Part shown: positions 23,152-30,536 of the stretch, piece after piece | Layout of the letters: each line of letters begins with the position of its first letter | Position numbering within the stretch: the stretch's first letter is position 1 | Assembly (NCBI GenBank): GCA_900542115.1 | Contig: UQMC01000003.1 | Span: forward strand, 1 to 32,840 | Source of the DNA: an uncultured Oscillibacter sp. | Lineage (GTDB): Bacteria > Bacillota > Clostridia > Oscillospirales > Oscillospiraceae | DNA: 32,840 nucleotides | Direction: 5' to 3' | The notes under the pieces: model-generated | Database searches by the model: none | What the model was told of the DNA's origin: nothing | What the model saw: the letters and a program-made list of their open reading frames with translations, nothing else | Position numbers and translations under genes: made by a program

Positions 23152-24096
23152 TCAACTGTTGGTCAAGTAATCGCCCTTCATGTAGCCGGTGACGTCCGCG
23201 CCGCCGGGGCCGGAGAACGTGATCTGATACCAGCCGTTTCCGGCGCTGGACACGATCTGCACCTTATCACCGTTTTTCAAAGAGGCAATGGGGGAACCGT
23301 CCGTACCGGCGCTGGGGCGGACATTCACGCCGCCTGCGGCATTGGTCACAACGCCGCTGCCGGTTTTCAGACTGCCGGAGGTGCTGCTGCCGGTGTTGGT
23401 TGTTGTGGAGGGTGTGGTGGGCGCGGCGGGAGCGGCTGTGCCGCTGACATTGCAGCGCACGATGCACACGCCCTTCTTGCTGCCATCCGTGACAACGATG
23501 TTGATGGTGCCCTTGGAGATGGCCGTGACCTTGCCGGTGCTGTCCACAGAGGCAATGCCATCGTCCTCACTGATCCACGTATAGCTGCCGCTGCCGCCGG
23601 AGACCCGAATCGAGGCGGTCTCGCCCACACTCTTCATAGTGAAGTCCGTGGTGCTGAGGGTCAGACCGTCCGGCAGAGCCATGGCCTTTTCATAGTCGCC
23701 CGTCTCGCTGCCGGTATTCGGCGCTGTTGTAGTGGTGGTATCATCCGACTCATCGGGCATTACGCCGGGGTCCTCCGTGTCGGGCTCGTCCGTACCCGGC
23801 TCCGCTGTGTCAGGCTCGTCGGGCGTGACCGGCGTGACCACGCCGGGCTGGGGCGTAATGGGGTCCTTGGCCGCGGTGGGCTGCTTGTCTCCCCGCAGCA
23901 GGAAAATCAAAAGTCCCGCCATCAGCAGAATCAAAATCACCAAAACCGGGGTCAGCAGACTGAAGCTGCGCTCCTGCCGGGCGCGGCGCCCTCCGGTTTT
24001 TCCCTTTTTCAGAATTTCCTCCTCCTCACAGAAGGGGCAGTATTTATATGTATCGGAGTATTTTTCCCCGCAGTCGGGGCAGCGCTTCATCGCCAT
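23152..24096 (-). CDS. Zinc-ribbon membrane protein with BIG2-like and SH3b domains
   Basis: A 314-residue single-pass protein. It starts with a cytoplasmic zinc ribbon (C6/C9, C20/C23: CPDCG...CPFC), then a transmembrane span at about 46-67. A Pro/Asp/Thr-rich linker with EPDTAEPGTDEPDTEDPG follows, then a BIG2-like Ig domain (about 140-215; SVDSTGKVTAISKGTINIVV) and a C-terminal SH3b domain (about 246-314; GVNVRPSAGTDGSPIASLKNGDKV). The outer domains suggest contact with peptidoglycan or wall polymers; the zinc ribbon inside could signal or anchor. The start at 24096 is chosen because AGGAGG precedes it at the right distance and lies inside the sequence of a possible earlier ATG at 24111. 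Function not known. Confidence 0.82.
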   Translation of the reverse strand: MAMKRCPDCGEKYSDTYKYCPFCEEEEILKKGKTGGRRARQERSFSLLTPVLVILILLMAGLLIFLLRGDKQPTAAKDPITPQPGVVTPVTPDEPDTAEPGTDEPDTEDPGVMPDESDDTTTTTAPNTGSETGDYEKAMALPDGLTLSTTDFTMKSVGETASIRVSGGSGSYTWISEDDGIASVDSTGKVTAISKGTINIVVTDGSKKGVCIVRCNVSGTAAPAAPTTPSTTTNTGSSTSGSLKTGSGVVTNAAGGVNVRPSAGTDGSPIASLKNGDKVQIVSSAGNGWYQITFSGPGGADVTGYMKGDYLTNS

Positions 24097-24126
24097 GGGT
24101 GGCCTCCTCATTCTTTGTTAATTTAC

Positions 24127-24155
24127 ATAATACTGTTTTTTCGTCATTTCGTCAA
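24127..24155 (-). promoter_or_regulatory. Promoter of the SH3b protein gene
   Basis: On the minus strand, -35 TTGACG (24155-24150) and -10 TATTAT (24132-24127) have a 17-base spacer, divergent from the uridine kinase promoter. Confidence 0.78.
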
Positions 24156-24195
24156 GTATGGGTCTGTCGATTTCACAGGAATTTCATACTTTTCC

Positions 24196-24224
24196 TTGCT
24201 TTCGTGGCGGGGAGTTACTATAAT
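24196..24224 (+). promoter_or_regulatory. Promoter of udk
   Basis: -35 TTGCTT (24196-24201) and a perfect -10 TATAAT (24219-24224) have a 17-base spacer, 32 bases before the udk start codon. Confidence 0.8.
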
Positions 24225-24256
24225 GATAAAAAAACAGGAAAAACGGAGGTCCCGTT

Positions 24257-24874
24257 ATGAGCACGATTCTGATCGGAATCGCCGGAGGCACCGGTTCCGG
24301 TAAAACAATCCTGACCCGGCACCTGAAGGAGCACTTTGGCCCGGAGGTCACAGTCATCGGCCATGACAGCTATTATAAGCGGCAGGTCGGCAAGACCTAT
24401 GAGGAACGGACGAGGGTAAACTACGATCACCCCGACGCATTCGATACCGACCTGCTCATTGAGCACCTGAAGGAGCTGAAGGCGGGGCGGTCCATCCAAT
24501 GCCCGGTGTATTCCTTTGTGGACCACAACCGGACGGACGAGACGGTGGAAATATTCCCCACAAAGGTCATCATTGTAGAGGGCATTCTGATTTTCCAGAA
24601 CCCGACGCTGCGGGATATGTTCGACATCAAGATTTTTGTGGAGACTGACGCGGATGTCCGTATTCTCCGCCGCGCTCTGCGGGATGTGGAGGAACGGGGC
24701 CGGACGCTGCAATCCGTGGTGACGCAGTACCTCACCACCGTCAAGCCCATGCACGAGCAGTATGTGGAGCCCAGCCGGAAGTTCGCCGACATCATCGTTT
24801 TGGAGGGCGGGCGCAATCTGGTGGCGCTGGAGATGATCATGCAGCGCATTCAGGCGCATATCGACGCGCCGTAA
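24257..24874 (+). CDS. udk: Uridine kinase
   Basis: A 205-residue P-loop kinase that phosphorylates uridine and cytidine in pyrimidine salvage. The Walker A loop is GGTGSGKT (10-17). The substrate segment HDSYYKRQ, the YDHPDAFD block, CPVYSFVDHNR and the lid with RRALRDVEERGRT are all in family order. Length matches bacterial Udk. ATG 24257 follows ACGGAGG. It is monocistronic, with its own promoter and a terminator at 24921-24955. Confidence 0.95.
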   Translation: MSTILIGIAGGTGSGKTILTRHLKEHFGPEVTVIGHDSYYKRQVGKTYEERTRVNYDHPDAFDTDLLIEHLKELKAGRSIQCPVYSFVDHNRTDETVEIFPTKVIIVEGILIFQNPTLRDMFDIKIFVETDADVRILRRALRDVEERGRTLQSVVTQYLTTVKPMHEQYVEPSRKFADIIVLEGGRNLVALEMIMQRIQAHIDAP

Positions 24875-24919
24875 GCGCAAAAATGAATCCCGCACGCAGA
24901 GTTTGAACGGAATATAGCA

Positions 24920-24957
24920 AAATCCCGGCTGATATTCGTCAGCCGGGATTTTATTTT
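24920..24957. terminator. Bidirectional terminator between udk and the HPt gene
   Basis: AATCCCGGCTGA (24921-24932) and TCAGCCGGGATT (24939-24950) form a perfect 12-bp stem with a 6-base loop. A T-rich tail follows on the plus side (TTATTTTAT), and the stem itself begins with A's that become T's on the minus side, so it can serve both converging genes. Confidence 0.88.
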
Positions 24958-24969
24958 ATGAAATGCGGT

Positions 24970-25326
24970 TCAGCCGTTTTCCAGCGCGGAAATGGCGTTT
25001 GTCAGCGCGGCCTGAGCTTGAACCACCGATTCGTACAGGCTGTAGTCCTCCAAAGGCTTCGTCCCCCGCAGGGCTTCCGTCAGGGCGGCGGCGCTGCGGC
25101 CCAGATCGCCGAAATCCAGATTCTGAGCAACGCCCTTCAGCGTGTGGGCGGCGCGGAAGGCGCTCTCCCAATCCTTGACGGCTACAGCGGCCTTCAACTG
25201 CTCAAAGGTGGGGTCGGTCTTGTAGCGCAGCACGAATTTGCGGACGAAGCTCTCGCTGCAAAGACGGGAGAGCACCGCGTCAAAGCTGCCGCCGATTTGG
25301 GCGTAAAATTCCTTTAAATCCATCAT
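24970..25326 (-). CDS. HPt-domain phosphotransfer protein
   Basis: A 118-residue all-helical protein whose centre AAHTLKGVAQNL carries the phospho-accepting histidine (H61) of histidine phosphotransfer domains; the FGDLGRSAAALTEALR helix that follows is also typical. HPt proteins shuttle phosphate between a hybrid kinase and a response regulator in a multistep relay. The start lies 21 bases downstream of the stop of the REC/HD-GYP/GGDEF gene on the same strand, so the two are probably co-transcribed. The regulator's REC domain is the obvious partner. No histidine kinase gene is in the window. The first two codons are both ATG. Confidence 0.88.
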   Translation of the reverse strand: MMDLKEFYAQIGGSFDAVLSRLCSESFVRKFVLRYKTDPTFEQLKAAVAVKDWESAFRAAHTLKGVAQNLDFGDLGRSAAALTEALRGTKPLEDYSLYESVVQAQAALTNAISALENG

Positions 25327-25347
25327 GAAGCGCCTTTCCGGCGCGGC

Positions 25348-27735
25348 TCATGGCTGCGCCCGCTGTGCTTTTCTGCGATACATCTGCCGGTCCGCCTGCC
25401 GGATGGCCTCGTCCAGCGGCTTGACGCCGTAGGCCCCGCCGACAGTGACGGAGAGGCGCAGCTCCGGGTAATCCGGCACGGAGACGGCACTGACCGCCTT
25501 GCAAATCTGTTCCAGCCGAAGCTGGAAGGTGGCTTTTGGAATACGGGGGAAGAGAAGCAGAAATTCGTCCCCGCCGTAGCGGATGAGAATATCGCTGCTG
25601 CGGACACAGGAGGAAATGACACTTGCAATGGTGCGGAGGGCGGCATCGCCCGCCTGATGTCCGTAGGTATCGTTTACGGATTTGAACAGGTCCGCGTCAA
25701 TGAGGGCCACACCGTCCACCTCCACCTGGCCGCCGAGCGTCTGCTCCAGATAGTAGCGGGAGCGGACGCCGGTGAGGGTATCGGTCTGCGCACTGTCATC
25801 CGAGGGGGTCTGCGCGTTTTCCAGCAGCAGGCGCTTATCGCCGCTATCCAGCCAGCGGCCGTTATCTATTTTGGAAATCAGCTCCAGCACACAGGGCTGG
25901 CCGTTGAGCTCCACATACTGCGCGGTGACATGGAAAATGTCCGTTTCCGTAAATTCCAGCCGGCACAGCCGGGTCTTGAGCTTCATGGCCTTGGCGGAAA
26001 TGCAGTTTTTACAGACCTCGTCCCGGCCCCAGACAGAGGTGCAGGCGCCGCCGGGGGAGAGACTGCCATCCTCATTGAGCCGCAGGACACAGTTATTGGC
26101 GGGGTCCACCAGCCGGACGATATCGAAAACATCCTTCAGCTCACGCAGCGTGGTGCTCACGATATTGAAGGCGTCGCCCTGCGTCCGCAGTGTCAGCGTA
26201 CCCCGGCGGACAGCCTCGCCCTTGAGGTCGGAGAACTGCACGATAACGCTCAGGGGCTGCGGGTCCGCACCATGGGAATAGATAACACGGGCGGTCAGGT
26301 GGAACAGGCACCGGGTCAGCCGCACAGTGAGATAGGCGTCCATGCTGCGCTCCGGGTCCTCGGGTGTGGCCTCCTTGGCAAGTGTCCGCAGCTTGTGCAG
26401 GTCCTCCAGCGACATGAGGTCCTGAAGGTCCGGCGCGTCAATACTGAAAGTCCGCTCCCGGCTGTCCGGCGGCTGGAACCAATCCACCACACGGACCTGT
26501 CTGCTGGGAATGTTATAGTCAAACTGAACGCCGCCGCACTGAGCCGCGTAAAAGGCGGTCTTTTCCCGCTCTGCCTCCAGCGTCTGCTGGAGAAGCGGTT
26601 TGCCGCCGGAGAGAATGTTGTCCTCTCCATCGATCTTCAAAAGCTCGTTGGAAAGGCGCAGGGAGTCCTGCACATCATCCCGGTCACCCAGCATGAGATC
26701 ACGCTGGCTCACAAGCTGGGGGGAGATGTCGGTCAGGCATTTTAAAAGCAGGGGATTGAAGCTGCCGCATTTTCCGTCCCGAATCATCTGTATGGCGGTC
26801 TCATGGCTCAGGGCAGGCTTATAGGGCCGCTGGGCGGTCAGCGCGGAATACACATCCGCAAGGGACACCGCCTGCGCGGAAATGGGGATGGCCTCGCCCT
26901 TGAGATGGTCGGGGTAGCCGTTGCCGTCCCAGCGCTCGTGGTGCCAGCGGCAGATATCGTAGGCGGTCTTTACCAGCGGGTCATCCTGCCACGCAGGCAG
27001 GTCCTTGATGATGGCGGCGCCGGCGGTGGTGTGGGTTTCCATGATGGCCCGCTCCTCCGCGGTCAGTGGACCGGGCTTTTTCAAAATCGCCTCCGGCACC
27101 CGGCTCTTGCCGATGTCATGAAGGGCGGAGGCCATGCCGATGCGGATGATTTCCTCCTCCGTCAGCCGGTAGCGGGGCGTTTCCTTGGCAAGCTGGTGCA
27201 GCAGAGCCTCCGTAATGGTGCGGACGCGGAGAATGTGCTGGTTATTTTCGCCGTTGTGGGCTTCTACCACGCTGCCAAAAATTCCAAGCAGCATACTGCT
27301 GAGCTTTTCTTTATCCAATACCTGCTGGGAAACAAGGCTTGTCAGCCGCCGCTGCTTGGCATAGAGCATCAGCGTGTTCTCTATCCGGCGGCGGACCACC
27401 AGCGTGTGGAACGGGCGGTGAATATAGTCGGTAGCGCCCAGACTGTAGGCCAGGTCCATAAAGGCGTCGGACTGGTCGGCGGAAATGACGATCACGGGAA
27501 TCTCATCCAGCCAGTGATAGCGCTGCATGATCTCCAGAACGCCGCAGCCATCCAGCCCCGGCATGACCATGTCCAGCAGCATCAGGTCAACGGCGGGATT
27601 TCCGCGCAGGATATCAATGGCCTGCTGACCGTCCTCCGCCTGAAGATAGCGGTAATCCGTACCCAGAATCTCCATCAGGAGCTCCCGGTTCAATTGCGAA
27701 TCGTCCACGATCAGCAGCGTTTGCAGATTGTTCAA
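25348..27735 (-). CDS. REC / HD-GYP / PAS-like / GGDEF c-di-GMP enzyme
   Basis: A 795-residue response regulator with both c-di-GMP enzyme types. An N-terminal REC domain (about 1-122) has D11/D12 and phospho-acceptor D55, but Arg107 replaces the usual Lys (HRPF). An HD-GYP phosphodiesterase domain (about 150-345) has HDIGK (206-210), HHE (265-267) and GNGYP (271-275). Two PAS-like regions follow (about 390-505 and 525-625); the second contains CTSVWGRDEVCKNC (565-578). A GGDEF cyclase domain (about 650-795) has an intact GGDEF (721-725) and an inhibitory RxxD site (R712-D715) five residues ahead of it. Start is TTG 27735, supported by GGAGG 7 bases upstream. A consensus promoter precedes it. 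Whether synthesis or breakdown dominates cannot be read from sequence. Confidence 0.93.
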   Translation of the reverse strand: MNNLQTLLIVDDSQLNRELLMEILGTDYRYLQAEDGQQAIDILRGNPAVDLMLLDMVMPGLDGCGVLEIMQRYHWLDEIPVIVISADQSDAFMDLAYSLGATDYIHRPFHTLVVRRRIENTLMLYAKQRRLTSLVSQQVLDKEKLSSMLLGIFGSVVEAHNGENNQHILRVRTITEALLHQLAKETPRYRLTEEEIIRIGMASALHDIGKSRVPEAILKKPGPLTAEERAIMETHTTAGAAIIKDLPAWQDDPLVKTAYDICRWHHERWDGNGYPDHLKGEAIPISAQAVSLADVYSALTAQRPYKPALSHETAIQMIRDGKCGSFNPLLLKCLTDISPQLVSQRDLMLGDRDDVQDSLRLSNELLKIDGEDNILSGGKPLLQQTLEAEREKTAFYAAQCGGVQFDYNIPSRQVRVVDWFQPPDSRERTFSIDAPDLQDLMSLEDLHKLRTLAKEATPEDPERSMDAYLTVRLTRCLFHLTARVIYSHGADPQPLSVIVQFSDLKGEAVRRGTLTLRTQGDAFNIVSTTLRELKDVFDIVRLVDPANNCVLRLNEDGSLSPGGACTSVWGRDEVCKNCISAKAMKLKTRLCRLEFTETDIFHVTAQYVELNGQPCVLELISKIDNGRWLDSGDKRLLLENAQTPSDDSAQTDTLTGVRSRYYLEQTLGGQVEVDGVALIDADLFKSVNDTYGHQAGDAALRTIASVISSCVRSSDILIRYGGDEFLLLFPRIPKATFQLRLEQICKAVSAVSVPDYPELRLSVTVGGAYGVKPLDEAIRQADRQMYRRKAQRAQP

Positions 27736-27805
27736 ATACAGTCCTCCATTCCGGCAGCGGTTTTGCGCTGCTGTCCGTCAGTTCATACGAATCCATAACA
27801 AAAAA

Positions 27806-27834
27806 ATTATAACAGTCCGTGAAAATTCTGTCAA
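27806..27834 (-). promoter_or_regulatory. Consensus promoter of the REC/HD-GYP/GGDEF gene
   Basis: On the minus strand, TTGACA (27834-27829) and TATAAT (27811-27806) with a 17-base spacer match the SigA consensus at all 12 positions. It is among the strongest-looking promoters in the window, and drives a gene with a TTG start codon. Confidence 0.92.
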
Positions 27835-27901
27835 TTTAATTCCACAGAAAACGAAGATTGACGCTTCCAGAAATTTCGCGGGTCGAATTGCGGCGGAAGG
27901 G

Positions 27902-27930
27902 TTGAAATGGCGGAAAAAATCCGATATGAT
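27902..27930 (+). promoter_or_regulatory. Promoter of the carbonic anhydrase gene
   Basis: -35 TTGAAA (27902-27907) and -10 TATGAT (27925-27930) have a 17-base spacer, 26 bases before the start codon. The 220 bases between the divergent start codons hold only these two promoters. Confidence 0.8.
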
Positions 27931-27956
27931 GAAAAAAACGTGCAAAGGAGCTTGTT

Positions 27957-28496
27957 ATGATCGAACAACTGCTGGAATACAACCGGGAATTTGTGAAAAG
28001 CGGCGCTTACGAAAAATTTCAGACCAGCAAGTACCCGGATAAGAAAATCGCCATCCTGACCTGTATGGACACCCGGCTGGTGGAGCTGCTTCCGGCGGCG
28101 CTGGGTATCCGCAACGGCGATGTGAAGATGATCAAAAACGCCGGCGGCATGATTACCGGCCCCTTTGACAGCGCGGTACGAAGCCTGCTGGTGGGTATTG
28201 TTGAGCTGGGGGTAGAGGAGGTCATGGTCATCGGTCACACGGACTGCGGCGTGGCTCACATCAACGCCGACATGATGATCCGCCACCTCATTCAGCGGGG
28301 CGTGTCTCAGGACCATATCGACATGATGCGCTACTGCGGCATCGACTTTGAGGAGTGGCTCCGAGGCTTTGACTGCGTGGAGAGCTCCGTGGCGGAGACG
28401 GTGGACCTGCTGCGAAACCACCCCTTGATGCCGAAGGATGTTCTTATCAAGGGCTATGTCATTAACACGAAGACCGGCGAGCTGACAGCGCAGTAA
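27957..28496 (+). CDS. Beta-class carbonic anhydrase
   Basis: A 179-residue beta-carbonic anhydrase, which hydrates CO2 to bicarbonate. Zinc ligands and the catalytic dyad are visible: CMDTR (C36, D38, R40) and HTDCG (H94, C97). The short length and the KNAGGMITG segment match the small bacterial subgroup. ATG 27957 follows AAAGGAG. It is monocistronic, with its own promoter and a strong terminator. A role in supplying bicarbonate for carboxylations in an anaerobe is likely but inferred. Confidence 0.93.
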   Translation: MIEQLLEYNREFVKSGAYEKFQTSKYPDKKIAILTCMDTRLVELLPAALGIRNGDVKMIKNAGGMITGPFDSAVRSLLVGIVELGVEEVMVIGHTDCGVAHINADMMIRHLIQRGVSQDHIDMMRYCGIDFEEWLRGFDCVESSVAETVDLLRNHPLMPKDVLIKGYVINTKTGELTAQ

Positions 28497-28514
28497 ACAA
28501 AAATCAAACACGGG

Positions 28515-28552
28515 AAAGAGAGGCACGGAGCATTCGCTCCGTGCCTCTCTTT
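28515..28552. terminator. 17-bp palindromic terminator after carbonic anhydrase
   Basis: AAAGAGAGGCACGGAGC (28515-28531) and GCTCCGTGCCTCTCTTT (28536-28552) are perfect complements with an ATTC loop. The stem's own T's form the short tail. Confidence 0.82.
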
Positions 28553-28756
28553 GACGAAAAGCGGAAAAATGACGGGAAATGCTTGAAATGTGATGAAAGC
28601 ACACGATTTTGACTTTAAAAATTGCAAAAAAACAAAAGCGCGGCGACGTGTTTTTCCAGCATTTGACAGGCAGGGGAGATTATACTCACGATGAGAGGCG
28701 GGACAGGTGCACAGCCCTGCCGGAAACGCACGAAAATTGAAGGAGGTCAAGGTTTT
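28553..28756 (+). promoter_or_regulatory. Upstream region of the sortase-pilus operon
   Basis: This AT-rich 200-base region must hold the start of the pilus transcript. A -10-like TATACT (28681-28686) is present, and a perfect TTGACA (28663-28668) lies only 12 bases ahead of it, too close for SigA. Downstream is an imperfect hairpin (GGCGGGAC with GCCCTGCC, about 28696-28725) and then AAGGAGG (28740-28746). I see no riboswitch consensus. The promoter call is tentative. Confidence 0.35.
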
Positions 28757-30517
28757 ATGAGAAAACGGATGGCAAAATTCCTGTCCCTTTTCCTGACAGC
28801 GGTGATGGTATGCTCGCTGCTGTCGGTGTCCGCGCTGGCGGCACTGGAGTCCCACGAACAGCAAACCTGCAAATTTCAGATTTTGTATGTGGATTCTTCG
28901 TTTGGCGCTGGATACAGCTATGGCATTAGTTGGGACGAACCATATACCTGCCAGTATAGTGAAGGCCACAGCGGCTATAACCATTCCATAGCCTGTTCCA
29001 AAATCAGAGAACAGGTAGAGACCGCAAAAGCAAAGGTGGATTCTGGCTGGGAAATCGTTGGATGGGCCAAGGAAGCAAAACCGAATCCGACGGTCCTTAC
29101 CACTTACACCGGCACAACTGCCACGCAGACAACCTATACCATTTACCTTGTGGCGAAGCGGCCCGCCTCGGCAGAGGTGACCTACACTCTTACCTATAAC
29201 GCCAATGGCGGCAGCGGCGCACCTGCGGCACAGACAGCAAAAAGCAGTACCGGCTCGGCCACATTTACGGTTTCCACCAGTGTGCCGACTTGGGATGACC
29301 ATACCTTTTTAGGCTGGGCGGATTCTGCCGATGCAGCGGCTGCCGCTTATCACGGCGGCGGTACGATTACCGTGAGTGCAGACAAGACGATTTACGCGGT
29401 GTGGAAGCAGAATCACCATCATAATGATACCGATGACGATGGTTTCTGCGATGACGACAACGAATGTATGCACGTCAAGGACACAGAGGGCTACTGCACC
29501 GTGTCCGGTTGCAAGCACCCGAGTAGCTGCTGCCCCAAGCGCAGCAGCGGCCCCGCTGGCCCCACGGAAAGCCAGCTTCAAGATATCCTCGGTACGGATT
29601 TTGTCACAGTCACCTGTGAGACCCTCCCGGATGAACATCATGACGGAACTTATGGCCTTTTGACCGGCGGCTATACGCTGGGCGCGGTGCAGGGGGACGA
29701 TGCCTCCGGTTACACCGTGAATCTGACGCTGAAGCTGACCAATTATGTCGAAGCCTTCGGCACGGACACCCGCAAGGTGCATACTCCGGCGGAGGGGGAG
29801 ACCGACCGCAGCGTTACGCTGCAATACAACAAGGAATCGCAGCTATGGGCGCTGGCAGCCGGTGTTACCGGCGTGACCTTCAAGGCGGTCTGCAACGATA
29901 AGTCCAGCCAGCCCGGCATGGTGAAGCTGGCGGACGGGCAGACCTCCATCGGTGAAAGAAAGCCCGGCGATACCATGGTGTTTACCCTGAACTCCACGGT
30001 GCCCTCCGACCTGCTCCGCATGAATACCGCCGGCGTCATGGAGCTGGTGAACCCCTACACGCTGGTATTCCACGATAAAATGAACGAAAAGCTGGAGTCC
30101 GACTACAGTGACCTTGAAGTTACCATCGGTTCCATGGTTCTGGTCCCCGCAACGGATTACACGGTGGCGACCGCCGGCCTTTCCGGCGGCGAGACACTGA
30201 ACGTCACGCTGGACTTAGCGGCGCTTTACAACGCCGGGAAAATCACAAAGGATGACCTTGGCAAGACGCCCATTGTGGTATCCTATACGGCGAAGGTGGT
30301 TGACGATGCCATAAATGGCGATCTGCTCCGCAATGATGCTTATGTAAGATCCCTCGAAGGCTCCAGCAGTATCAGCACGGTGATCGGTACGGTGGTGGAT
30401 ACGCCTCACACCGGCGGCCCCGGCACCATGATCTTCACCGTGGCGGGCATGGCGCTGCTGGGCGGCGCTGCCGGTCTTATGGTGCTGCGCCGCAGGAAAG
30501 AGGACGCTGAAAACTAA
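28757..30517 (+). CDS. Sortase-assembled pilus shaft-type protein
   Basis: A 586-residue secreted, wall-anchored protein. A Sec signal (MRKRMAKFLSLFLTAVMVCSLL... ending ALA) occupies residues 1 to about 28. An InlB-B-type repeat follows (about 145-220; LTYNANGGSG ... FLGWAD ... TIYAVW), then a His/Asp/Cys-rich stretch (about 222-265; HHHNDTDDDGFCDDDNEC) and a C-terminal fimbrial isopeptide-type domain (about 430-545; YTLVFHDKMNEKLES ... VSYTAKVVDDA). The sorting signal is TPHTG (549-553) instead of LPxTG, followed by a hydrophobic span and RRRK. ATG 28757 follows AAGGAGG. A class C sortase gene is next, so this is the probable polymerised subunit. The segment at 28850-29100 is more AT-rich than its surroundings. 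Confidence 0.85.
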   Translation: MRKRMAKFLSLFLTAVMVCSLLSVSALAALESHEQQTCKFQILYVDSSFGAGYSYGISWDEPYTCQYSEGHSGYNHSIACSKIREQVETAKAKVDSGWEIVGWAKEAKPNPTVLTTYTGTTATQTTYTIYLVAKRPASAEVTYTLTYNANGGSGAPAAQTAKSSTGSATFTVSTSVPTWDDHTFLGWADSADAAAAAYHGGGTITVSADKTIYAVWKQNHHHNDTDDDGFCDDDNECMHVKDTEGYCTVSGCKHPSSCCPKRSSGPAGPTESQLQDILGTDFVTVTCETLPDEHHDGTYGLLTGGYTLGAVQGDDASGYTVNLTLKLTNYVEAFGTDTRKVHTPAEGETDRSVTLQYNKESQLWALAAGVTGVTFKAVCNDKSSQPGMVKLADGQTSIGERKPGDTMVFTLNSTVPSDLLRMNTAGVMELVNPYTLVFHDKMNEKLESDYSDLEVTIGSMVLVPATDYTVATAGLSGGETLNVTLDLAALYNAGKITKDDLGKTPIVVSYTAKVVDDAINGDLLRNDAYVRSLEGSSSISTVIGTVVDTPHTGGPGTMIFTVAGMALLGGAAGLMVLRRRKEDAEN

Positions 30518-30536
30518 GGACTGAAGGAAAGAGGGC

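Noticed and set aside
28663..28686. TTGACA / TATACT as the promoter of the sortase-pilus operon
   Set aside because: Spacing is only 12 bases, too short for SigA; kept only as a tentative note on the leader.
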